Shown: positions 8,301 through 16,470, counted from the first letter of the stretch. The stretch: DNA of 20,000 nt from Mesostigma viride (GCA_009746045.1 RPFO01002319.1:1-20000); one strand, 5' to 3'. Program-made: numbers and translations. The notes: generated by a model from the sequence alone, not told the origin.

Positions 8301-9358
8301 AGTTTCCAGTACTTCGACAGCCTGATCCAAGCGCCGATCATGTCCTGTGAGGCCCCTCCCAGCAACCTGATAAAAATAATGGAAGTCGCCAAGAATTTGA
8401 TAGAGGCGGCAAAGCAATTCGCCCACATCAAGTTCCTGGAGAACCCCGAGCTGATGGCCGCTTGCAAACAACTAAACGGGACTTTCGACCCCGTATTGGT
8501 GAGGGAGCACGTGTTTGGCGTGAAGCTGAAGGGCACCGTCGCCACGGACCTCGACAAGTTCATCGCCGACTGCCGCCTGACCAGAGACTTTTGGCGGGTG
8601 ATCGTCACGGCCACGAGGGCGATCATTCTCACGCTGAGGGACCTTCCGCCGGCTAAAAGGAAAGTGGTCGACCAGAAGGACTGGAAGTTCCCGAGAGGGC
8701 TGCTCGCTTCCCACCCCCGTCATTTGTATGACGATTTGGGGGTGAAGACCAAACATCTGCTGGGTGTGCCACAGCAGGAGGCGGCGGCGGAGGAGGAGGT
8801 GCAGGCGGCGGCTAAGGAGGAGGGGACTGCCAAGGCCAAGAGGGGGTGGTGGGACAGGCTGGAAGCCTTCACCTATTGGGACGGGGTGAAGATGGGACCC
8901 GACTGGATCGCATACAGGACAATGACATGGAAGGAAAACGAAAAAAGAAAGGATCTGGTGGTGACGAAGGTGGTGGACGAGTTGTACACGGGGTCTGAAG
9001 ACCTTCCTGGGAAGCTGAAGGACCAGGCGTTTGCTGTGCTGGACCTGACAGCTGACAGCAACGAGAAGTGGAGGAACCTGCGCGAGTGGGATCAAGACTG
9101 TATTCCGGTCGACAGCCAGATACCCTTACCCTCCTCCCGTTTGAGGTATGCCGCGTGGGATGTGGTTGACCAGATCACCAAGGCCCTGTTGAAGGGACCC
9201 TCCAGAGTTCTGCTGGTGTTCGGGTTACCCGCCCATATCCGCCGGTGGAAGCGCCTGGTCCGACTTATCAAATATCGGCTTCTTGAAGATGGGTGGCAAG
9301 ACGTCGACATGGACTTTGCCGTGGTCGTGGACGACGAAGACGACGGGGATCATCATTC

Positions 9359-9420
<62 letters not shown>

Positions 9421-11269
9421 GCTCGGAGAAGGAAGAGGTTTACGAGGAGGAAGAGGGGGAGGAGGAAGAGGGGGAGGAGGATATTGCTGAGGGGCACCCG
9501 CCCGGGGTGGGTGGGGGGCAGGCGGAGGGGGAGAAAGGGGATGGGGATGGGGAGGAGGGAGGAGGGGGGAGGGGGAGAGGGACGGGGGAGGAGATGGAAG
9601 GGGAGGGAAAAAGCGCAGTCGGGATGATGGAGGCTCGCGGGAGGAGACAATGGGGGGGATGAAGACAAAAGGGGGGGAGGTAAGCGCCAGCGTGCTGGTG
9701 AAGGAGACTCGAGGCCTGTCGTTGGAAACGCCGGCGGGCGTATCTGTGATGAGGAGGGGGATCGCCAGCGGGAGGGAGGCTCGCGGCCTGTTACTGGAAA
9801 CGCCGGCGGGCGTATCTGTGATGAGGAGGGGGATCGCCAGCAGGAAGGAGGCTCGCGGCCTGTTACTGGAAACGCCGGCGGGCGTATCTGTGATGAGGAT
9901 GGGGATCGCCAGCAGGAAGCAGGCTCGCGGCCTGTTACTGGTAGCGCCGGCGGGCGTTCCCGATTTACGGGAGGCGGTCGTGTCCAACAGGTGGGAATGA
10001 GGCCTCGTCAGGATTCATGGGGACCCCCGGTTGAGGGGACCCCCGCCCTCGCCTCGGTTTCTTTGGGTCTGGGTGACGATCCCGTACCGTCGTCAGGAAG
10101 GACGGTTGTGATGACTTTGCCCCCCGCTCGACGGGGATGGAGCAATGCCCGAACACGATACTGCTGAATGAGGATGACGATCCGGAGCCGTCGGCTGACA
10201 CGGATTTTGTTGCGAGCACCCCACTGCAGAAGAGGGTATTGGAGGCTCGTAACGTGGAGGGTCCGCCGAAAGTCTCAGGTGGAGGGCCGGCGTTTGCCGG
10301 ATTGATGCGCCCGACTGAGGTGGTCGATGTTGAGGCGCCGCCAGGGACATCGGCCGGACACTATACCGCATTGATGGAGCCCTTCGATCGACCAAGGATG
10401 CCCTTCCACGCTCCAACGGTACATTCGGCCGGTAAATTTCATTTTCAATAAACGAGTTTAATAAGTACCTTAATATATATTTCTACATAAGTTTTTTTGC
10501 ATCAGTCCATGGCTTCATTGATTTCTCACACGACCCTTCCGTATTCATGTTAATTGGCATGTGCTTACGTGCAGGGAAAGGCGAAGAAGAAACTCCAGTT
10601 CGGTTTCCCCGTGGATCCGCGTCTGGGACTGTGTCCAGAGAGGCCGGCCGTGTTGTTGGCCAGGCCGCGGTCGGCGAACCAGTTGCACAACCGGGGGCGG
10701 GAGGGGACGAGCTCCCACCCAACGCACCAACTCACGCACCAGCCTTACCGTGCGGTCAGCCAGAAAAAACGTACGAAGAGTTGATGGCAGAGGCGGCGGC
10801 TGCGCAGGGGCAGAAGGCAAAACGTCGGGGAGGGGGCAGGCGAGGGGCGGGGCAGGAGACGGAGGGTGCCGACGAACCTGCACAGCCGCAGAAGGGTGGT
10901 GGTCAGGGCAGAGATGCGACGGCCGAAAACCGAATCAGGGACGTTCGGCCGGACGTCCGGATGCGCTTTATGGATGGCGCGAAACTGAGTCGCGGAGGTT
11001 GGAGTTCGAAATGGGTAGACGACGTGTGCATAAACTGGGAGCACAAGTACCCCAAGAAGGAAGATTTTCCGCTCTTTGGCACCCTCCTGGGCAAAGAGAG
11101 GGAGAAGGTGGTGTTCAGATGGTTTGATGAAGGGCACGACCTCGGTTGGAGTAATGAGTGCGAGCAAAAGTTTCGTTTCCCTCTGAAGTTCGCTAGAGAA
11201 CATGTTACTCTCCTGAAGGAAGGCGCCAGCTGGGACAACATTCCTTCATATCGACCTGGCAAGCGATGA
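4247..11269 (+). CDS. Large multi-exon gene, unknown function (whole gene model)
   Basis: I join exons 4247-4921, 5043-5099, 5227-5307, 5432-5938, 6381-7567, 7824-9679, 10230-10431 and 10575-11269. Every boundary is GT...AG, mostly GTAAGT-like donors. All introns are phase 0 except the last, which is phase 1, and the phases match across each junction. Two places need a one-base (-1) shift: G7 at 7004-7010 and G7 at 9652-9658. With both bridged the protein is about 1753 aa. The layout is a disordered N-terminus with basic signals, a charged helical segment, two globular blocks, an Asp tract with a Glu/Gly tail, and a C-terminal globular block. I recognise no complete family. Dyad repeats sit in four of its introns. 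AATAAA occurs about 220 bases after the stop. The exon chain is inferred from sequence alone. Confidence 0.65.
5363..5382 (+). promoter_or_regulatory. 20-bp dyad copy 11, intronic
   Basis: GTTACGAC-GGCC-GGCGTTTC in the 124-bp intron 5308-5431 of the large gene, 55 bases after the donor. Confidence 0.65.
5432..5938 (+). CDS. Large gene, exon 4: charged helical segment
   Basis: The exon has 169 codons in phase 0, from TTCTTGCAG to GAG|GTAAGT. After a Gly/Glu-rich entry, about 110 residues look folded and helical (QADAYQLKKLAKWVVAEV, LHQVAELIVKNAC, AKALIKWMEENLFEG, ADAKTLIKMLKEHDA). It ends in a lysine/alanine-rich tail (SPKIAKGSKKAAEAAA). I do not recognise the fold. The last 15 bases of the exon are copied twice more inside the following intron, where one copy retains a good donor. 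Confidence 0.65.
5924..6380 (+). repeat. Intronic triplication (about 151 bp units) with dyad copies 12-14
   Basis: Three units begin at 5924, 6075 and 6227, each starting with a version of GTTGAGGGGAATGAG, the end of exon 4. Each carries a dyad GTTGCGAC-GGCC-GGCGTTTC (5996, 6147, 6299) and a pyrimidine-rich end. The donor GTAAGT is intact in units 1 and 3 and mutated to CCAAGT in unit 2. Only unit 3 ends in a good acceptor (CAACGCAG). Unit 3 could use TTGTTAAG|GGGAACGAG|GTAAGT as a nine-base microexon adding Gly-Asn-Glu in frame. Confidence 0.8.
6381..7567 (+). CDS. Large gene, exon 5: globular block with internal -1 shift
   Basis: The exon begins after CAACGCAG (an in-frame alternative acceptor lies at 6389) and ends AAG|GTAAGC. 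Up to the stop at 7020-7022 it encodes a lysine-rich linker, an acidic patch (SQDDDD) and a folded-looking part (RNRVWTRNLFVGPQKLLARD, PVWRYSFQFLADRCP). A second frame takes over at ATG 7019, overlapping the stop as ATGA. It continues for 183 codons with equally convincing protein sequence. The shift point is probably ATG-GGG-GGG (G7, 7004-7010). The segment GFLVLDGNHFTTLI near 7259-7300 recalls the ParB/sulfiredoxin DGNHR motif, but F replaces the usual Arg and the upstream strands are not evident. Family assignment is therefore weak. Two adjacent genes or a homopolymer sequencing error are alternatives. Confidence 0.6.
7572..7775 (+). repeat. Intronic triplication (about 68 bp units) with dyad copies 15-17
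   Basis: In intron 7568-7823, dyads start at 7577 (GTTGCGAC-CGCC-GGCGTTTC), 7646 and 7713 (both GATGCGAC-CGCC-GGCGTTTC), spaced 69 and 67 bases. Flanks are shared too: TATAAG(T/G)GGTTTTC after the dyad and (T)ATGCCAT before the next. The dyad begins only nine bases after the donor. The acceptor is GGGGATGCAG at 7823. Confidence 0.8.
7824..9679 (+). CDS. Large gene, exon 6: main globular block, Asp tract, acidic tail
   Basis: The exon is about 619 codons. Residues from roughly 8130 to 9330 look well folded, rich in Trp and alternating helices and strands (MQRWLFWCEDPLKP, RDFWRVIVTATRAIILTL, WWDRLEAFTYWDGVKMGPDW). Near 9021-9300 a strand AFAVLDLTAD and, downstream, PSRVLLVFGLPAHIRRW before a GW could be beta-4 and beta-5 of a Rossmann methyltransferase with a degraded DPPW motif. 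This is speculative. A (GAT)n run at 9360-9420 gives about 20 Asp, then a Glu/Gly-rich tail follows. The frame stops at 9660-9662 unless a -1 shift at G7 (9652-9658) leads to GAG|GTAAGC at 9680. Alternatively a GTGGGT donor at 9507 in phase 0 avoids the shift. Confidence 0.65.
9360..9421 (+). repeat. (GAT)n trinucleotide run within the coding exon
   Basis: About 20 uninterrupted GAT triplets encode poly-Asp. The tract is in frame with the exon and is preceded by shorter Asp/Glu-rich sequence, so the repeat probably grew from an acidic segment. Confidence 0.9.
9700..9965 (-). repeat. 72-bp tandem array with four dyads in reverse orientation (copies 18-21)
   Basis: Dyads start at 9725, 9797, 9869 and 9941, exactly 72 bases apart. 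On the plus strand they read GAAACGCC-GGCG-GGCGTATC, the reverse of all upstream copies. The fourth copy is degenerate. The unit also contains GGCCTG and GAT(G)GGGATCGCCAGC. Because 72 is a multiple of three and the dyad is nearly palindromic, the array is open on both strands, giving ETPAGVS on plus and DTPAGVS on minus. In the gene model it lies in intron 9680-10229. If the donor at 9680 is not used, the array would be translated to a stop at 10000. Confidence 0.8.
10230..11269 (+). CDS. Large gene, exons 7-8: C-terminal region
   Basis: Exon 7 (10230-10431) starts after CCCCACTGCAG in phase 0 and ends at a GTAAAT donor after one base of a codon. Exon 8 (10575-11269) begins GG after CTTACGTGCAG, so the split codon becomes GGG and the long downstream frame is entered correctly. 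This match supports the junction. The protein is first hydrophilic, Gly/Ala/Gln-rich with basic runs (KAKRRGGGRR), then has about 100 residues of folded-looking sequence (GGWSSKWVDDVCINWEHKYP, KVVFRWFDEGHDLGWSNECE) to the stop at 11269. I do not recognise the domain. The start of exon 7 could lie further upstream, since the frame is open from 10077. Confidence 0.6.
10447..10452 (+). terminator. AATAAA within the last intron
   Basis: AATAAA overlaps the in-frame TAA at 10449-10451 just after the donor at 10432. Retention of this 143-bp intron would end the protein and offer a poly(A) signal at once, giving a form without the C-terminal domain. Confidence 0.4.
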
Positions 11270-11768
11270 TGGGCGAGGACTTTGCACGAAATCGCGTTTT
11301 GCACGTAATTGCCCACCGCAACGTGGAGAAATGCAGATGTACATAGTAGTTGGATCAGTTACCGTGACTTTGGGCAGTTTAGTAGTTGGGGTGACGTGTC
11401 CAATGTATATATGGTGGGGCGCGTCCAAGGGGGTCCACGCTGATTGAGCACTTGCATGTGTTCTTTCAACATATTCGGACATGTATGAAATGAATAAATT
11501 GTTTGGACGATTGCAAATTGATTGATTGAAGAATGAGATACCATTAATAATTGAAAAATGTAAAACCTCATTGTGAATTTGTACTTCAAACTTTCACATG
11601 CATGCCCCAAATTGTGCATTTGTGCAGGTTTTAATTATGAGAAGTAGCATTTCTCTACAAATATTGAGAAATTTAGGGGCACTTGGGGTTGTTGGCCATG
11701 TTCATTCATGATAAAATGGACTTTTTATGCTGTAAAATCATATTCCACTAGTCCAAAACGCTGCTTTC
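11270..11768 (+). terminator. 3' flank of the large gene with AATAAA at 11493-11498
   Basis: About 500 bases without a convincing gene. AATAAA occurs 224 bases after the stop, in sequence that becomes increasingly AT-rich. No dyad copies or tandem repeats are seen from here rightwards, so this is the right-hand limit of the dyad-bearing region. Confidence 0.5.
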
Positions 11769-12077
11769 ATGACGTCAAAAGTACCAGCAATGGCCCTAGG
11801 TTGGAGCAGTAGATGTTGGGGACGCCCTGCAGGGCTTCTGGGACTATCCGTACTCCGCGCCCGCATGATTGACAAGGAGAAATGGGCTGCCATCTGCGAT
11901 AAGCACCTTCCCGAGGGGTATGCTCCTGTTTTCTCCCCACGGGCCCCGCGGCCAATTGCTAGCCAGGGTAGAAGTCCGCAGGTGGAGGTTATTGGTCCTG
12001 AGGATAGCCGCTACACTACCGCCTCGTCTGCCATTACATTAGAGGACAGCTCGGATGAGGATTACATCCCCATCTAG
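11769..12077 (+). CDS. Possible small gene or exon, acidic C-terminus
   Basis: This frame of 102 codons has plausible protein composition in its second half (IDKEKWAAICDKHLPEGYAPVF is the best part) and ends in an acidic tail (LEDSSDEDYIPI) before the stop. I do not recognise it. The N-terminal third (GWSSRCWGRPAGLLGL) looks less natural, so the true coding part may begin near the Met at 11863 or be the last exon of something longer, such as a transposon-encoded protein. No dyad, splice context or poly(A) signal clearly supports it. Confidence 0.3.
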   Translation: MTSKVPAMALGWSSRCWGRPAGLLGLSVLRARMIDKEKWAAICDKHLPEGYAPVFSPRAPRPIASQGRSPQVEVIGPEDSRYTTASSAITLEDSSDEDYIPI

Positions 12078-13418
12078 TGCTTAACGGTTGGGGGATGATG
12101 CAGACGATATTTGTTTTAACTTTTGTGTAATTATTTTTCCAAGGAGATTAGCATAGTACTCCGTGGCATGCCTTTGCGCATGACACGCAAGTACTTACTT
12201 ACTGACTTACTTACTTACTTACTTAAGGACTATAGTCATGCACGAGAGCCTGGGGATCATGCATGCATGCAGGTTGTCGCCTTGATTGTATTACAAACCC
12301 ATAGATGCCCCTTTCTCAGGGCTATGTGTTACATATGCTCCCCACGGAGCTATGTTCTTAATTAATTAATTAATTAATTAATTAATTAATTAATTAATAC
12401 TATGTACAAAAGCAAATATTCAGTCACATGGTTCGTAGAGTTGGGTACTAGCATCTGGCGTGGCGCTTCACACCACCCGGTACCCTGAGACTTGAACAAA
12501 TCCAAGCCAAACGGCTACCACGGAACCAAACCAACGGAACTAAACCGGACATAAATGATTCGGTGAACAGCCGTCAATTTCTCGAGTGCACGGACGTCAG
12601 CATTTAATGAAGTGAGACAACTAGATGCCTGGGCGGCTGAGAAAATTAGGGGCCAACTATAGATCAAGCTGCAAATATAGTTGGCATCCTGAGCGCACAT
12701 GGTACGTACATTCGAATGCGCGCATAGATATCTATGTTCAGCGAGACAACAACTATATTCAGGAAATTGTTTATTCTTACTCTTGAGGTCCTGCTTTCTA
12801 AACGGCAGCTTTCACATCGTTCATACAGCTTCGCCCACAGCAGGCGGGGAGACCCAACACACACAGCTGCGTGGGCCAGCCGAACGCCACAACAACCCCG
12901 ACTAACCCAACGCTTCTGCTTTCGTCCATGGGTGCATGTAATCAACCAGATGCTGGGCAGGGCAGACCCACCACTGGTATCACAAAGAGGGGGCAGTGCG
13001 TCAAGGAGCCAATGCCACAATCCATGTGCACACCAAGGAGGCGATGCCTTCTAATCTCTCAGACTGGCAGCCATGATGCACAGAAAGGTAGGGCATCGGT
13101 CCCCCTAAAGGCCAACATGCTCACTATGCAAGAGGCATATATCAAGTGAGACAAGTACTCGGTCATATCGTATAGTATTCATGAGGCATGCTCGCAACAT
13201 CCTCGCAGCGGAGGAGCTGCCAGCGCATCACGAGCAACCCCGCAAGTGATCGCGGCGCTCAACATGCTGCGTGACAAAATGCCTTGTCATGGTTTTCCCT
13301 CGCCCCGTGCACTGGCATGTCTCTTGCCTTGTGCAATAGCCTGCACCATGTGTAATGCACTGCACCTCGCCATGTGGCCTGGCCTGGCCTGGCCGTTGCC
13401 TAGCGCACTGGCCTGTAA
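12078..13418. other. Gene-free stretch with microsatellites
   Basis: I see no convincing gene in about 1.3 kb. It holds a (CTTA)n run near 12193-12225, ATGCATGCATGC near 12259 and a (TTAA)n run at about 12357-12398. Open frames here are short on both strands and lack consistent composition. Near 13370-13395 GGCCT is repeated in tandem. Confidence 0.6.
12357..12398. repeat. (TTAA)n microsatellite
   Basis: About ten perfect TTAA units, self-complementary. It is simple sequence in non-coding DNA. Confidence 0.9.
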
Positions 13419-13940
13419 CAGCATGTTCACACTCGCAACTAATCCCGTACATTAAGGATCCAGACCGGTTTCTAACCCCCCCGAATTGCATTCACATTGG
13501 GAGTTCTCCCACCTGAACAGCAAATCCGGCCAATTTTGTGTAGTGACCCCCTGTGACCTCACTCCCGACCGAAATTGTGGCGATTTTGCAAATTCCCCAT
13601 AATTACGGTGGGAGTGGCTGGAACGGACCATGAGCCAGTCTCGTCCACTCCCACTCCAAAGGCCCCGATTTGTGCCCTGAAAAATATTTCGCACCTTACA
13701 TTTCCTTCTCGATTTCTGAACATTAGTACGGCCTGATCCATGATTTTGTTTAATACCAGCGACATGGTACGGTCATCTGTTGCCGCGCCGCGCTGACCCT
13801 TATCAGGGAAATTTGGCGACCCTACAAGGGCGGACGCGGGTCACTCCCGCGTCACTCCCAAAACGCACCAAATATCCGGGCTTTTAGCTCGACCCCCCCA
13901 AAACAATTCAGCGGCATAAGTTGCGAGTGTGAACATGCTG
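13419..13940. mobile_element. PIF/Harbinger-type MITE, 522 bp
   Basis: The ends are inverted repeats. CAGCATGTTCACACTCGCAA at 13419 matches the reverse complement of the sequence ending at 13940 over 22 bases, continuing imperfectly to about 30. The element is flanked on both sides by the same trinucleotide TAA (13416-13418 and 13941-13943). A 3-bp TWA target-site duplication is typical of the PIF/Harbinger superfamily. The interior has no transposase-like frame and contains C-rich and ACTCCCACTCC-type sequence, so it is non-autonomous. Confidence 0.8.
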
Positions 13941-15438
13941 TAAGTCTTCCCCTTGACACACGGCGTGGCCACCAAGTGGCCATCCCCGACGCCCCGTGCC
14001 TCTTCATGCTTGCATCAGCGGCAGTTTGCTTTCGGCCAGGGAGGGGCTACTTTCACGGCGTGCTGGACAGACGTCACTGCTGGGCAGGAATGGTCCCCCT
14101 TGGCAATCCAACTCCTCATGTTGCTGAGTCGTTCGACGCCCAGTCTCTGGTAGGTCACCCCGGCAGGGAATGGCCACTAAAGACATGCCGGGCCGATAGC
14201 TGGGCATCTCTGGTTGCGCACGGGAGTGTCATCCCAGCCCGTCAAAGCGCGCGTCATTACACCGTTTGGTGGCACCTCAAGCTACCTTCAAAAGTACCTA
14301 ACAAGGTACTTTGCAGGGCATCAAACAAGGCATACTACATATAACCGGCGTAGCCTCCGTAAGCGCTTTGCCGAGGGCCAGTTACTTTGCCTCGGCCAAG
14401 ACTCGGTAGCCTCGGCAGCGCCGTGTAACTGCCGGTCGGAGAGCAGGCACTCCCGTCGGCATCACCACACTTATGGCCGCCATTCAGTACACTTGGCTGC
14501 CTCCTTGATACAGCAGTGCGTACAAGGGAAACGAACGTTTTCGCACCAAGTGGGCCACGCGAGGAAGCCATCCATCACCTTATAGGTGGCCTACTAAACC
14601 GGGCCTACTTTCCCACAACTTGTGGCCTAGAATCCCAGCCTGAAAAAAGCCAGCACGATTCCCATTGCAGTCCCCGTCCCGCTTTCTGCAGTCCGCATCC
14701 CGCGGGCAGCCTCTGCGCCAGCCAGCGAGCGAGCGAGGGCTACCGCACCGAGACTACTCCGGAAACGTGATCTGTCACTCCGTCACACATGGCGGAAAAG
14801 TGATCTTTCATGCCGTCGCCCATGCGCGGCAGCGGGGACCCACACCAGGGCTTGTCCCCGATGGATGAGCTCCAAGGATGGACTCACAGGCACCCGAGAA
14901 CGACAAAAAAAAAGGAAGTCTCCGTCTCACAGATGACTCAGTTGATGCCAGGCGTACGGGTCTGGGGAGCGGTGGCGAGGCTGGCCAGCAAACTGGCGGG
15001 CTCGCTGCTGACGATTGCGACGATGAGGGTCGCGTGGTTGCATGTGGGAGGATCCCTGCTACCTGCCTGCCGGCTGTGTGCTTGATGGAAGCCGGGGCTA
15101 CACTTTGCACATGCTGGATGGGCGCCGGGACCCGGGAGGTATTAGCCGCGGGGGAAGTTGGCGCACTGGGACGCGTAGCTCTGGCCGTCTGCCATGTGGG
15201 GCGATGGCGGGGGGGGCATGGATGTTGTGAGAGAGATAAGAAATGAGAGAAAGGGCGCCACACATACAGAAAGATGTGTCATAAGGACATGCGTGCCATG
15301 ACAGGCGCAAAAGGCGTTCCAAAAACGTTGGGTTATAATGGCTTGCATCTTCATTGGGAGATGTTCAGGGTATGTACGTGGCCATGTGGATCAGGCGAGT
15401 AGACCCCAATGACACCCATTTTCAACAATTGACTGCAG
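13941..15438. other. Gene-poor stretch
   Basis: About 1.5 kb between the MITE and the GATGAA array. The only frame with partly protein-like composition starts at ATG 14878 (SGGEAGQQTGGLAADDCDD) and soon degenerates into Cys/Gly-rich sequence. I read it as chance or a decayed transposon fragment. A short GCGA run lies near 14726. I see no RNA gene. Confidence 0.5.
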
Positions 15439-15752
15439 ATGAAGATGAAGATGAAGATGAAGATGAAGATGAAGATGAAGATGAAGATGAAGATGAAGAT
15501 GAAGATGAAGATGAAGATGAAGATGAAGATGAAGATGAAGATGAAGATGAAGATGAAGATGAAGATGAAGATGAAGATGAAGATGAAGATGAAGATGAAG
15601 ATGAAGATGAAGATGAAGATGAAGATGAAGATGAAGATGAAGATGAAGATGAAGATGAAGATGAAGATGAAGATGAAGATGAAGATGAAGATGAAGATGA
15701 AGATGAAGATGAAGATGAAGATAAAGATGAAGATGAAGATGAAGATGAAGAC
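15439..15752 (+). repeat. (GATGAA)n hexanucleotide array, about 52 copies
   Basis: An almost perfect array with one interruption (GATAAA) near 15720. CTGCAG-containing sequence stands on each side. It is open in several frames (Asp-Glu and Met-Lys on plus, Phe-Ile and His-Leu on minus) only because the unit is six bases. No coding claim is made. Confidence 0.95.
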
Positions 15753-15984
15753 CTGCAGGGGGGAGCGCGTCATTCGCCATAGTAATGCTCAGCCCAGGAC
15801 TATACAGGGCCCTAGTCCTCGAGGCATGACGTTGCCGCCTGAACTGTTAGGCAGGGCCTTGGACAGGGTTGCCCTCGCGCAGCCTCGGCAGTCACGCGCA
15901 TCAGCGCACTACAACGGCTGGCTGCACCTGGTGGCTAGGGCTGCAGATTTCACGCCTGCGCTGTTTGTCTCCTTGATAGCTGCG

Positions 15985-16470
15985 TTTGGGCATACCGGCG
16001 GGCAGCGGCTAGGTACTGACACACTTAGGCAGGGCAGCCACCCCACAGCATAAGCGTAGTTGATCGTACATACGGCTGTGCACGACGGCCTGAAGACTCC
16101 CCGGGCAATCGTTGCATGCACACATTCAGGCATGGCACCACAACCATGAAACAAGCGCCAGCAGTATCACCCTTACTGGCAGCCCGAGGAATCTTTGTAC
16201 GATGACATACCTCATATGTACGCTCAGGCACAAGAACCAACCATGGAAGAGCCACCGGCAACCTCAGCCTACCTGGCGGCTCAACTCTTAGGGAAGCCAC
16301 ATACGCACATTTAGGCATGACCACAACGGAACGGCGAAATACTCTTATCAACCTACCGGGCAGTTTGATGTGCCTGTGCGGGGTGGGATCCGCTATACCC
16401 ACAATCAGGCACAACAACCAACCATGAATATACACATTCTGCAACGGCCTACCTGGCGGCTCGATGCGCT
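15985..16470 (-). repeat. Degenerate tandem array derived from an exon end and its donor
   Basis: Versions of the plus-strand phrase CCTACCTGGCGGCTC recur near 15990, 16098, 16171, 16268, 16352 and 16448, roughly every 75-105 bases. They are accompanied by (T/C)CAGGCA...CAACCATG(A). On the minus strand the copy at 16447-16462 is the end of an exon and its donor (GAGCCGCCAG|GTAGGC). The copy at 16267-16282 is identical over 16 bases, and the others are decayed. The array therefore lies just downstream of that exon in the minus-strand gene. Confidence 0.6.

Noticed and set aside
9268-9987. Minus-strand frame of 239 codons with DTPAGVS repeats and poly-His
   Set aside because: It is the antisense of the GAT run and the 72-bp array, while the plus strand carries the better-supported exon.
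10280-10300. Partial dyad match GGCCGGCGTTTGCC, and another near 10912 (AGATGCGACGGCCG)
   Set aside because: Only one half-site matches in each and both lie in coding exons. They may be decayed copies, but I cannot tell them from chance.
12420-12560. Possible tRNA-like or SINE segment in a sequence with ACCACCCGGTACCC
   Set aside because: I could not fold a cloverleaf or find A and B boxes at the right spacing.
14878-15246. Frame of 122 codons as a gene
   Set aside because: Only the first third has protein-like composition, and there are no splice or poly(A) signals and no recognisable domain.
15439-16053. Long open frames of Met-Lys, Asp-Glu, His-Leu or Phe-Ile repeats
   Set aside because: They are translations of the GATGAA hexamer in different frames and strands, with no splice or start context.
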